Source: Pseudomonas guariconensis (GTDB lineage Bacteria > Pseudomonadota > Gammaproteobacteria > Pseudomonadales > Pseudomonadaceae). From it: DNA of 64,000 bases. The notes under the pieces are model-generated. The model made no database searches, was not told where the DNA came from, and worked only from the letters and a program-made list of their open reading frames with translations. This document shows, piece by piece, positions 25,177 through 34,113 of this stretch. The position numbers and the translations under genes were made by a program. Positions within the stretch are counted from its first letter, which is position 1. Each line of letters opens with the position of its first letter. The DNA is taken from NCBI RefSeq assembly GCF_900102675.1, contig NZ_FMYX01000012.1, positions 1 to 64,000 of the forward strand, read 5' to 3'.

Positions 25177-27564
25177 CTACCCCAACGGAATGGTCACACT
25201 CAGGCTACAACCTTCACCCGGCTCGCTGTCCAGCGTCATGCCGCCGCCCAGCATCAGGACCCGCTCGCGCACGCCCACCAGGCCGAAGGACGTTGGCCTG
25301 GCCTGATCGCAGCTGAACCCCACACCATCGTCGATGACCGTCATGCGCAGACAGCCCTCCTCGCGCGCCAGCTCGATCTGCACGGTATGGGCCTGGGCGT
25401 GGCGCATGACATTGGTCAGTGCCTCCTGCAGGATCCGGAACAGGCCGGTGGCCTTGGCGTCACTCAATGCTGGCAGATTGTCCGGCACCTGGACCAGACA
25501 GGGAATCTGCGTACGCGCCTCGAAGCGCCGTGCCTGCCATTCGATGGCCGAGGCGATGCCGGCATCGAGGATCGGCGGACGCAAGGCCGTGGCCACGTCG
25601 CGCACCAGCTGGAACAACTGCGCGATCAGGCGCTTCATGCTGTCCAGACGCTCATTCAGGCCAGGGTCGAGTTGGGCATAGGCCAGCTCGCACATGGACA
25701 CTTCGAGCTTGAGCACGGTGAGCATCTGCCCCAGTTCATCATGGACTTCCCGGGCAATCCGCGCTTTTTCCTCTTCACGCACGCTCTCCAAGTGCGCCGA
25801 GAGCTCACGTAACTGCTCCTGGGACCGCGCCAGCTCCAGCTCGACCCGCTTGCTCTGGGTGATGTCCCAGACAATGCCGTCCCACACCACCCGGCCGTCG
25901 GCCAGGCGCCGGGTGCTGGCCTTGATGTCGGCCCAGCGCTGTTCGCCCTGACGGGTGAGGATCCGCCCCTGCCAGGACCAGTCTTGGTCGGTGGCCAGTG
26001 CCAAGTCCTGGACCCGGTGGTAATCGGCACGGTCCTCGGGATGGACCAAGTTGCGAAGGCCCATATCCGGATGCTGGATCTGGGCTGGCGCATAGCCAAC
26101 CAGCGCTTCGCTGCCCTCACTGATGTACGGAAACTCCAGATCACCTTCGGCCGGATCGCGCTCCAGACGGAACACCAGCCCAGGGACGTTGCCTGCGATG
26201 CCCTTGAGCCGGGCGTCGCTTTCGCGCAACGCCGCCAGGGCGCGGCGGCGCTCGGTAATGTCGGTGATGAACATCACCAGGTACTCGGCATCGCGAAAAC
26301 GCAGAAAGCTCAGCGACAGCTCCACCGGTAACAGGCTGCCGTCGCTGCGCAGGCATTGGGTCTCGAACGGCTCGACCCCTCCATCGCCGGTGCGCACGCG
26401 TTTCCACAACTGCAACCAGCGGTCCATGTGCAGGTTGGGCTCGAAGTCGATCAGCGGCAGGTCCAACAACTCGCCCTCACCCCTGCCGAGCATGCGCTCG
26501 GCGGCGTGGTTGGCGTAGCGCACATGGCTGTCCCAGTTGACCCAGAGAATGCCGACCGTGCTCTGGTCGATGGAAAACTGGCTCAGGCGCAGCGCCTCTT
26601 CGCGCGTCTGGCGTTCGGCCAGGGTTTCCCGCGTGGCCAGCAGGTTGCGCTCAAGCTGGTGCTGCTGACGCCGTTGCCAGAGCAGCGTGACCACTGCACA
26701 GATGAGCAACAGGCCGAACAACGACGCCAGGTTCTGCCAGAATCCTGCGGTGTCGCTCAGCCGTGGGTATTTCGGTTGCAGCCAGCGCTGGTGCAGCTGT
26801 TCCAGCTCCTTGGCAGGAATGGCCTGCAAGCCGCGCTCCAGGACATCGGCCAGGATCGGCCAGTCGCGCCGCGAGCCGACCCGAAGCAGTTGCGGCAGGC
26901 CAATGTCACCGACCACCGCCAGTTCGCCGAACTCGCTTTCCCGAGACAACCCGCTCAGGCGTGCTTCATCCATGACCGCGAAACTGGCCTGGCCACCCAG
27001 CACCAATTGCAGGGCCTGGCGCTCGTTGGGCACGCCCTGCAGGTTGAGGTTGACGTAGTTGGCCCGCAGGTAATCGGCCAAGGCGCTGGGCATGCGCACC
27101 GCCACCCGGTCGTTGGCGCCCAGGTTTTCCAGCTCGACCGCCACCGCTCCGGTGCGCAGCCCGACGACCATTTGCGGCACACGCATGTAGGGATCGCTGA
27201 ACGACCAGAGGCGCAAGCTGGCCGGGGTCTGGGTCAGACCGGGCGCGAAATCGATCTCACCGGCTTGCAGGGCATGTTCGAGTGCTGCCTGATCCGGGAA
27301 GTTGCGCCACGTCAGGTCCAGCCTGAGCAGCCGCGCCAGCGCATTCACGATCTCGACATTGGCACCATAGAACTGCTGCAGCCGACGATCGAACTGGGCA
27401 TAGGGTGCCTGCAGCACCAGGCCGACCCGCAGGTTGCGATGGTCATCCAGCCATTGCTGCTGAGCCGGCTCCAACACCACCGAAGGCTCAGGCGCGGGCC
27501 TTGCCAAGGCGATCAAGGGCAGCAGCAACCAGCCGATAACCAACAGGCAACGCATTCGCTTCAT
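25177..27564 (-). CDS. histidine kinase with periplasmic solute-binding-like sensor and PAS domains
   Basis: 795-aa membrane sensor. Order: signal peptide (1-22), periplasmic SBP_bac_3-type domain (about 38-265), one membrane segment (about 275-295), two PAS/PAC regions (about 320-575), a HisKA_3 helix with phospho-acceptor H608 (REVHDELGQ), and an HATPase domain with IDDGVGF near the C-terminus. The periplasmic domain resembles amino-acid-binding proteins, so an amine or amino acid signal is plausible. It lies 12 bases before its response regulator and next to a polyamine-type transporter. Confidence 0.92.
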   Translation of the reverse strand: MKRMRCLLVIGWLLLPLIALARPAPEPSVVLEPAQQQWLDDHRNLRVGLVLQAPYAQFDRRLQQFYGANVEIVNALARLLRLDLTWRNFPDQAALEHALQAGEIDFAPGLTQTPASLRLWSFSDPYMRVPQMVVGLRTGAVAVELENLGANDRVAVRMPSALADYLRANYVNLNLQGVPNERQALQLVLGGQASFAVMDEARLSGLSRESEFGELAVVGDIGLPQLLRVGSRRDWPILADVLERGLQAIPAKELEQLHQRWLQPKYPRLSDTAGFWQNLASLFGLLLICAVVTLLWQRRQQHQLERNLLATRETLAERQTREEALRLSQFSIDQSTVGILWVNWDSHVRYANHAAERMLGRGEGELLDLPLIDFEPNLHMDRWLQLWKRVRTGDGGVEPFETQCLRSDGSLLPVELSLSFLRFRDAEYLVMFITDITERRRALAALRESDARLKGIAGNVPGLVFRLERDPAEGDLEFPYISEGSEALVGYAPAQIQHPDMGLRNLVHPEDRADYHRVQDLALATDQDWSWQGRILTRQGEQRWADIKASTRRLADGRVVWDGIVWDITQSKRVELELARSQEQLRELSAHLESVREEEKARIAREVHDELGQMLTVLKLEVSMCELAYAQLDPGLNERLDSMKRLIAQLFQLVRDVATALRPPILDAGIASAIEWQARRFEARTQIPCLVQVPDNLPALSDAKATGLFRILQEALTNVMRHAQAHTVQIELAREEGCLRMTVIDDGVGFSCDQARPTSFGLVGVRERVLMLGGGMTLDSEPGEGCSLSVTIPLG

Positions 27565-27659
27565 CTACACGCTCGTCTGGGCAAGGACGGCCGATGCGCA
27601 TGGCCGTCACGGACAAATACTATTAGGCTGCCGGTATCATTCTGGCCTTGGGTTGATTC

Positions 27660-28658
27660 ATGTTCACACTTTATCGCACGACGCTGGCCATTTGCTGCCT
27701 GGCCACGATCCTACCGCTCGGCACACAGGCCGCCGAACCTCAAACACCTCCCGCCGCCGCAGAGTCGCCCACGGCGCCCGCACCTCGCCCACCCCTGGCC
27801 GAACGCAGCCAGGAAGATGCCCAGGCGCTCGAACGTACCGTGCCCAAGGCCGAACAGCAAACCTTGCAGGCGGGCGCCGAAAGCTTCCTCGCTTTGTGGA
27901 AGCCGGCCAACGATGCCGACCCCAAGGGCGCTGTGATCATCGTCCCGGGTGCCGGTGAAAACGCCGACTGGCCCAATGCTGTCGGGCCGCTGCGGCGCAA
28001 GTTTCCCGATGTCGGCTGGCACAGCTTGAGCATCAGCCTGCCGGACCTTGTCAGCGAGAGCCCGCAGCCGCGAGCCGAGAGCAAGCCTGCCCCTGAACCT
28101 GAAAAGGGCGAAGGCGAGTCGGCGCCCGCCAAGGACACGCCGGAAGATGCCAACGCCAACGTTGCCCAGGCCACGGCCGCCGAAGCCGATGCGGCCGACA
28201 GCACCGATGCCAAGGAAGCCGCCGAGCAAAACGATCCGGCCGATGCCGAGCGCATCTTCGCCCGCCTCGACGCCGCAGTGGCTTTTGCCCAGCAGCACAA
28301 TGCGCGCAGCATCGCCCTGGTCGGCCATGGCAGCGGCGCTTATTGGGCCGCGCGTTACCTCAGCGAGCGACAGCCGCCACAGGTGCAAAAGCTGGTGATG
28401 ATCGCCGCGCAGACACCGGCCCAGGTGGAACAGGACCTCGAAGCTCTGGCGCCCACCGTGAAGGTGCCGACCGCCGACGTCTACTACAGCACGCAGCCGC
28501 GTGACCGCCGTGCTGCCGAGCAGCGCCTGCAGGCCAGCAAGCGGCAGAAGGACAGCCAGTATCGGCAGCTGTCGCTGATTGCCATGCCGGGGAATGCGGC
28601 GGCGCAGCAGGAGCAGCTGTTCCGCCGGGTACGTGGGTGGCTGATGCCTCAGGAGTGA
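27660..28658 (+). CDS. exported alpha/beta-hydrolase-like protein (DUF3530-like)
   Basis: 332 aa with a signal peptide (1-24, ending TQAA). An alpha/beta-hydrolase-like fold is suggested by VIIVPGAGENADWP and the nucleophile-elbow-like GHGSGAYWA. A low-complexity Ala/Glu/Pro/Asp-rich insert of about 65 residues (about 131-197) separates these halves. The overall pattern fits DUF3530 proteins. It is divergent from the histidine kinase gene, and its substrate is unknown. A GGGGCTGC-type hairpin (28664-28681) follows the stop. Confidence 0.75.
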   Translation: MFTLYRTTLAICCLATILPLGTQAAEPQTPPAAAESPTAPAPRPPLAERSQEDAQALERTVPKAEQQTLQAGAESFLALWKPANDADPKGAVIIVPGAGENADWPNAVGPLRRKFPDVGWHSLSISLPDLVSESPQPRAESKPAPEPEKGEGESAPAKDTPEDANANVAQATAAEADAADSTDAKEAAEQNDPADAERIFARLDAAVAFAQQHNARSIALVGHGSGAYWAARYLSERQPPQVQKLVMIAAQTPAQVEQDLEALAPTVKVPTADVYYSTQPRDRRAAEQRLQASKRQKDSQYRQLSLIAMPGNAAAQQEQLFRRVRGWLMPQE

Positions 28659-28663
28659 TCGGA

Positions 28664-28681
28664 GGGGCTGCCTTGCAGCCC
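28664..28681. terminator. hairpin between convergent genes
   Basis: GGGGCTGCCTTGCAGCCC forms a 7-bp stem between the DUF3530-like gene and djlA. No T run follows, so termination strength is doubtful. Confidence 0.4.
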
Positions 28682-28715
28682 ATCGCGGCCGCGCGCCCGC
28701 CCCAGGTCAGAGGCG

Positions 28716-29480
28716 TCAAAGCCCGCGCCGCTTGCGCACCAGGGCATAGGCCTGGTGCAGCTCACGGGTGCGCTCGGTCGCCTCGCGCACTTGCGCGTCG
28801 CTGGCCCCGCTGCCGGCGAGCTTGTCCGGATGATGCTTGCTGACCAGCCGGCGATAGGCTTGTTTGACGTGCTCGATCTCGCTGTCCGCCTCGACCCCGA
28901 GTAGGCGCAGGGCTGCTGCGTAGGTCAACACGGCGCCCTCCGGAGCCGCCTTGCGCGGTTCGTATTCAAGAGCCAGCGCCTGGATCTGAGTCCGCGACAG
29001 GCCTAGCCGGCGCCCCCACTCCAGCAGCAGCTCGCGCTCACGCATCCCCGCCTTGCCATCCGCCCAGACCATCCGCCAGCAGGCGCGTAGGGTGCCTTCA
29101 GCGGCATGGGGCTGTTGCTTGATCCGCTGCAAATAGCGCCCCACACGCACCTTGCCCGACTTGCCACGATTGAAGGCGGCGATTGCCCGTAACCGAGCCG
29201 GCTCAGCCATATCCAGACGGGTCATTTCCTGGCGGGCCTGCTGGAGGTGCCCATCCACGACACGGCCATCGCTCTTGGCCAGTCGCCCGAGCAGGACGAA
29301 TAGCAGTTCCTCGTCACGCAATGCCGGGCGTCCACCCAGACGCTCACGCAGGTCTTCCCAGCCCTCCAGACGCAGGCGCCGGTCCATGGCCTGGCCAAGC
29401 AAGGCCCCGAGCAACGCACCGGGGATGCTGGCCACGGCGAAACCGGCGCCGGCACCTATCAATGTGCTTGGCCACCACAT
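28716..29480 (-). CDS. djlA: DjlA-type J-domain co-chaperone
   Basis: 254 aa. A Gly-rich hydrophobic anchor (about 5-30, GAGAGFAVASIPGALLGALL) is followed by a TerB-like helical domain (about 50-180) and a C-terminal J-domain with the HPD tripeptide in SKHHPDKLAG. This membrane-anchored DnaK partner stimulates stress responses in E. coli. It starts one base past the murU stop, so amgK-murU-djlA form one operon. In E. coli djlA is next to lptD, and here lptD is also close by on the other strand. Confidence 0.9.
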   Translation of the reverse strand: MWWPSTLIGAGAGFAVASIPGALLGALLGQAMDRRLRLEGWEDLRERLGGRPALRDEELLFVLLGRLAKSDGRVVDGHLQQARQEMTRLDMAEPARLRAIAAFNRGKSGKVRVGRYLQRIKQQPHAAEGTLRACWRMVWADGKAGMRERELLLEWGRRLGLSRTQIQALALEYEPRKAAPEGAVLTYAAALRLLGVEADSEIEHVKQAYRRLVSKHHPDKLAGSGASDAQVREATERTRELHQAYALVRKRRGL

Positions 29481-29481
29481 A

Positions 29482-30153
29482 TCAAACGCGCTCGCCGATC
29501 AAACGCTCGACCTCGGCCAGGCGCTCTAGGGTGCCGACATCGACCCAGCGCCCCTGGAAGTGCTCACCGCTCACCCGCCCCTCGGCCATTGCATGGCGCA
29601 GCAATGGCGCGAGCTTGAACGCGCCGGGCTCACAGCCTTCGAACAATGCAGGATCGAGTACGGAGATGCCGCTGAAGGTCAGGGTGCCAGGTGCCTCGTC
29701 GCCATCGACAACCGAATCGCCATCCAGACGAAAGTCACCACGGCCGTGATGGCCTGGATTGTCGACCAGTACCAGGTGCGCAAGCCCCCTCATGGGCACG
29801 CGCAGCCGGGCGAAGTCGTAGTCGGTCCAGATATCGCCATTGACCAGCAGAAACGGCGCATCGCCCAACAACGGCAGCGCCTTGAAGATCCCGCCGCCGG
29901 TTTCCAGCGGTTCGCCCTCGGGCGAGTAGCGAATGTGCAGGCCGAACCGGGCACCGTCGCCCAGGTGATCCTCGATCTGCTGGCCCAGCCAGGCGTGGTT
30001 GATCACCACCTCGGTGAAGCCCGCCTTGGCCAGCGCCTGCAGGTGATATTCGATCAATGGCTGGCCTGCCACTGGCACCAGTGGCTTGGGAGTATGCAAG
30101 GTCAGGGGGCGCATGCGCTCGCCCTTGCCCGCTGCCAGGATCATAGCCTTCAT
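29482..30153 (-). CDS. murU: N-acetylmuramate alpha-1-phosphate uridylyltransferase
   Basis: 223-aa nucleotidyltransferase that makes UDP-MurNAc from MurNAc-1-phosphate in the pseudomonad cell-wall recycling shortcut that bypasses MurA. The N-terminal signature AAGKGERMRPLT with downstream PKPLVPV, plus the metal-binding VNGDIWTD, are present. It overlaps amgK, which supplies its substrate, by 4 bases. This branch is linked to intrinsic fosfomycin resistance in P. putida and P. aeruginosa (family knowledge). Confidence 0.94.
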   Translation of the reverse strand: MKAMILAAGKGERMRPLTLHTPKPLVPVAGQPLIEYHLQALAKAGFTEVVINHAWLGQQIEDHLGDGARFGLHIRYSPEGEPLETGGGIFKALPLLGDAPFLLVNGDIWTDYDFARLRVPMRGLAHLVLVDNPGHHGRGDFRLDGDSVVDGDEAPGTLTFSGISVLDPALFEGCEPGAFKLAPLLRHAMAEGRVSGEHFQGRWVDVGTLERLAEVERLIGERV

Positions 30154-31169
30154 GAACGCGCTCCGGCCTTCAGCTCGGCGATCAGTTGCCCCAGTTCGGC
30201 CAGCTCGGGACGACGGCTGATCACTTCATCTATATAGGCGAAGAATCGCGGCACGTCAGACAGATATCGCGGCTTGCCGTCGCGGTGGCAGATACGGGCG
30301 AAGATGCCGATGACCTTCAGGTGACGCTGCACGCCCATCAGGTCACTGGCGCGGTGGAAGTCCTCGAAGTCGGCCTGCACGGGGATGCCGGCCGCTTGGG
30401 CTTTCTGCCAGTAATCGCGTAGCCAGCCCTCGACTCGCAGCTGGGGCCAACTGACGAACGCGTCTTTGAACAGGCAGGTGATGTCATAGGTCACCGGGCC
30501 GTAGACGGCGTCCTGGAAGTCCAGCACGCCAGGGTTCGGTGTGCTCTGCATCAGGTTGCGCGGCATATAGTCGCGATGCACCAGGACTTTGGGCTGGGCC
30601 AGGGCACTGTCGATCAGCAACTGACTCACCCGCTGCCAGGTCGCCTGCTGCGAATCGGTGAACGCCAGGCCCAGCTCGCGCCCGACGTACCATTCGGGGA
30701 ACAGCTCCACTTCGCGGCGCAGCAGGGCGACATCGTAGCTGGGCAACGGCGCGTCCATCGGCAGGCGCTGGAAGGCCAGCAAGGCGTCGATGGCATCGGC
30801 GAACAGGGCATCGGCATTGCCGGCATCGATGACATCCAGGTAGGTCTGACGGCCCAGATCCCCCAGCAACAGGAAGCCACGCTCCAGATCCTGGGCGTGG
30901 ATGGCCGGCACGTGCACGCCGGCCCTGGCCAGTAGATGATCGATGTCGACGAAGGGCCGGCAATTCTCTTGTGGCGGCGGCGCATCCATGATCACGAAGC
31001 TGCGTGCGCCCCCCTGCCAGCGGAAGTAGCGACGGAAGCTCGCGTCGCTGCTGGCGGCGGTCAGGGCGCCTTCTGGCACCTCGCCCCAGGCGTTTTCACG
31101 GAAAAGACGGTCAAGCTGCTCATCGAGCCAAGCGGTCAGTTGTTGCAGGCGTACATCGTGATCGGGCAT
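30150..31169 (-). CDS. amgK: N-acetylmuramate/N-acetylglucosamine anomeric kinase
   Basis: 339-aa aminoglycoside-phosphotransferase-fold kinase that phosphorylates MurNAc at C1. The catalytic Brenner motif is VHRDYMPRNLM near 197-207 and the metal site is LDFQDAVYGP near 215. Its product feeds MurU, whose gene overlaps downstream by 4 bases. It is divergent from lptD with about 130 bases between. With anmK at 3.3 kb, three recycling enzymes are encoded in this window; the phosphatase MupP is not. Confidence 0.94.
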   Translation of the reverse strand: MPDHDVRLQQLTAWLDEQLDRLFRENAWGEVPEGALTAASSDASFRRYFRWQGGARSFVIMDAPPPQENCRPFVDIDHLLARAGVHVPAIHAQDLERGFLLLGDLGRQTYLDVIDAGNADALFADAIDALLAFQRLPMDAPLPSYDVALLRREVELFPEWYVGRELGLAFTDSQQATWQRVSQLLIDSALAQPKVLVHRDYMPRNLMQSTPNPGVLDFQDAVYGPVTYDITCLFKDAFVSWPQLRVEGWLRDYWQKAQAAGIPVQADFEDFHRASDLMGVQRHLKVIGIFARICHRDGKPRYLSDVPRFFAYIDEVISRRPELAELGQLIAELKAGARS

Positions 31170-31299
31170 TACAAGGGTCTCCGACGGCCCTAGCCGTCAA
31201 GCGGGTCATGCTTTATTATCCAGCATCTTTTTCAGACCATCGAGAGGCGTGCGGCCCCACACGCGGGCAGATGGCACGCAGGAAGCCCGGACTAATAAG

Positions 31300-34113
31300 A
31301 TGGCATTGAAATCCCCCGCGTTTCGTAGAAAGTTTCCGTTGCTGGTGACTGGCGGTCTGCTGGCTCTGCAACCTCTGGCCACGTCATACGTGGTGGCAGC
31401 CGAGCAGTTCGACTGCCAAGTGTCCGCCTCCGGTGGTTGGGACTGCAAGCCCAAGACCACGGCCAACAACCTGCCGCCGCGCCCAGTGCATGAAGGCGCC
31501 GCGCTGAGCTCGGGCGGTGACGCCCAGGTCGCCGAGACCGACGCCGATGGCGAACCCAAGCCGGTGCTGGTCACCGAGAGCAAGGGCCGCGGCCTGAAGT
31601 CGCGTAGCGAAGACTACAGCCACCTTGACTGGGTTCCCCGCGACAAACTCACCGCCGCCCAATTGGCTGAGACCGGTCCGTACTGCGGTGGCGCCTACAT
31701 CGAGCCGTCGCGTCCTGGCATGGATGACACCACGCCCAAGGACGAAGCGCCGACCTACCTGAACGCCAAGGTCTCCCGCTACCAGCAGGAGCAGCAGATC
31801 GCCACCCTCGCCGGTGACGTGGTCATGCGCCAGGGCAGCATGCAGGTCCAGGCCGACGAGGCCAACCTGTACCAGGCCGAGAACCGCGGCGAGCTCAAGG
31901 GCAACGTCAAGCTGCGCGACAATGGCTCGCTGGTCGTCGGCGACCAGGCCGAAATCCAGCTGGATACCGGCGAGGCCAAGGTCGACAACGCCGAATACGT
32001 GATGCACAAGTCGCACATTCGCGGCAACGCGCTGTACGCCAAGCGTGGCGAAAACGCCATCATCCGCCTCAAGGACGGTACCTACACCACCTGTGAGCCG
32101 GGCAGCAACGCATGGCAGCTCAAGGGCAACAACATCACCCTGAACCCGGCCACCGGCTTCGGTACCGCGACCAACGTCACCCTGCGGGTCAAGGATTTCC
32201 CGGTGTTCTATACACCGTACATCTACTTCCCGATCGACGACCGTCGCCAGTCCGGCTTCCTGCCGCCGTCGTTCAGCACCAGCAGCGACACCGGCTTCAT
32301 GCTGGTCACACCGTACTACTTCAACCTGGCGCCAAACTACGACGCCACGCTGTACCCGCGCTACATGGCCAAACGCGGCATGTTGATGGAAGGCGAATTC
32401 CGCTACCTCACCAAGTCCAGCGAAGGCCAGTTCGGTGCTGCGTACCTGAACGACAAGAACGACGATCGTAAAGATCAGACCGACTACAAAGAACAGCGCT
32501 GGATGTACAACTGGCAGCACAAGGGCGGGCTGGATTCGCGCTTGATGAGCGAGGTTGACTACACCGACATCAGCGACCCGTTCTACTTCCAGGATCTCGA
32601 TACCGGCCAGGAAGGCATCAAGAGCCGTGACGTGGTCAACCAGCAAGGTGCATTGACCTATCGCGGTGATAGCTACCGGGCACGCCTGAACATGCAGGCG
32701 TACGAAATGGCGACCATTTCCCAGATCACGCCATACGACAAGTTGCCACAGATCACGCTCAACGGCATGTTGCCCTACCACCCGAGCGGATTTGACTTCA
32801 CTTACGATACCGAGGCAGTCCGCTTCGAACGCGACCTGAAGAACGACACCGTGTTCAACGAGGACGGCGAGCTGGATACCTCTGCCGGCCCCGATGGGCG
32901 CAGGCTCGACGAAAACGTCTTCGGGATCGCCCGGTCCAACGGCACCCGCTTGAACCTTGCGCCGGCGATCAGCCTGCCTATGAAGGCCAGCTACGGCTTC
33001 CTGACGCCGAAGCTCAAGTACGTCTATACCCACTACGACCTTGACCTGGACGGCAAGGGCAAGAATGACCTGGCCACCGCGACGCCGGAAGTACGCGACC
33101 TGCAAGGCAACTTCTCCAGCTCGCAGGACCGTAGCGTGCCTGTGTTCAGCGTCGACAGCGGCCTGTACTTCGACCGCAATACCCAGTGGTTCGGCAAGAA
33201 CTACCGTCAGACCCTCGAGCCGCGCCTGTTCTATCTCTATGTCCCTTACAAGGACCAGAAGGACATCCCGGTCTTCGACACCAGCGAAAGCTACTTCAAC
33301 TACGCCTCGCTGTTCCGTGACAACCGCTTCACCGGCTCCGACCGCATCGGTGACGAGAACAAACTGTCGCTGGGTGTGACCAACCGCTGGATCGAAGAAA
33401 ACGGCTTCGAACGTCAGCGCTTCAGCATTGGCCAGGCCCTCTACTTCAAAGATCGTGAAGTGCAGATGCCTGGCATCGACTGGCGCACCCGCGATGACGC
33501 TCAGTCAGACGTATCGCCCTACGCGCTTGAGTACCAGTATGCCTTCAACCGCGATTGGCGCTTCAACTCCGACTACAACTGGGATCCGGACAGCCGCAAG
33601 CCACGCTCAGGTAGCGCCATGTTCCACTACCAGCCTGAGGACAATCCCAACAAGATCGTCAACATCGGCTATCGCTACCGCAACGACCTGATCATCTATG
33701 ACCAGCTAAGCGGTACCTGGAAGACCGGCGGCGACTACGGCGTTCCAGGCGACCCCAACTACATCAAGAACTATTACAAGATCCAGCAGCACGACTTCTC
33801 GGTTATCTGGCCGATCGTGCCGCAATGGAGCGTTATCGCCCGCTGGCAACATGACTACAACCGCAATCGAACGTTGGAAGCCATGGGCGGTTTCGAGTAT
33901 GACAGCTGCTGCTGGAAGCTGCGCCTGATCAACCGTTACTGGATCGACTACGACGATTTCAGCCAGGCAGTGCCAGATAACGAAAAAGGTGACCACGGCA
34001 TCTTCCTGCAAGTGGTGCTCAAAGGCCTCGGCGGCGTTGTGGGCAACAAGGTCGAGACGTTCCTCGACGAAGGCATTCAAGGTTACCGTACACGTGAAGA
34101 CCAAGCTTATTGA
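31300..34113 (+). CDS. lptD: LPS assembly outer-membrane protein LptD
   Basis: 937-aa beta-barrel that inserts lipopolysaccharide into the outer leaflet together with LptE. A signal peptide (1 to about 33, ending VVAA) is followed by an OstA-type periplasmic jellyroll (about 150-290, QQIATLAGDVVMRQGSMQ) and a large C-terminal barrel. Cysteines occur early (FDCQ, WDCK) and as a late Cys-Cys pair (SCCWKL), consistent with the required inter-domain disulfides. The start MALKSPAFRR was preferred to an in-frame ATG 17 codons upstream. The 3' end overlaps surA by 20 bases. Confidence 0.96.
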   Translation: MALKSPAFRRKFPLLVTGGLLALQPLATSYVVAAEQFDCQVSASGGWDCKPKTTANNLPPRPVHEGAALSSGGDAQVAETDADGEPKPVLVTESKGRGLKSRSEDYSHLDWVPRDKLTAAQLAETGPYCGGAYIEPSRPGMDDTTPKDEAPTYLNAKVSRYQQEQQIATLAGDVVMRQGSMQVQADEANLYQAENRGELKGNVKLRDNGSLVVGDQAEIQLDTGEAKVDNAEYVMHKSHIRGNALYAKRGENAIIRLKDGTYTTCEPGSNAWQLKGNNITLNPATGFGTATNVTLRVKDFPVFYTPYIYFPIDDRRQSGFLPPSFSTSSDTGFMLVTPYYFNLAPNYDATLYPRYMAKRGMLMEGEFRYLTKSSEGQFGAAYLNDKNDDRKDQTDYKEQRWMYNWQHKGGLDSRLMSEVDYTDISDPFYFQDLDTGQEGIKSRDVVNQQGALTYRGDSYRARLNMQAYEMATISQITPYDKLPQITLNGMLPYHPSGFDFTYDTEAVRFERDLKNDTVFNEDGELDTSAGPDGRRLDENVFGIARSNGTRLNLAPAISLPMKASYGFLTPKLKYVYTHYDLDLDGKGKNDLATATPEVRDLQGNFSSSQDRSVPVFSVDSGLYFDRNTQWFGKNYRQTLEPRLFYLYVPYKDQKDIPVFDTSESYFNYASLFRDNRFTGSDRIGDENKLSLGVTNRWIEENGFERQRFSIGQALYFKDREVQMPGIDWRTRDDAQSDVSPYALEYQYAFNRDWRFNSDYNWDPDSRKPRSGSAMFHYQPEDNPNKIVNIGYRYRNDLIIYDQLSGTWKTGGDYGVPGDPNYIKNYYKIQQHDFSVIWPIVPQWSVIARWQHDYNRNRTLEAMGGFEYDSCCWKLRLINRYWIDYDDFSQAVPDNEKGDHGIFLQVVLKGLGGVVGNKVETFLDEGIQGYRTREDQAY

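Noticed and set aside
31384..33105. 573-codon open frame antisense to lptD
   Set aside because: Same shadow effect; composition rich in Val/Leu/Ala/His without domains.
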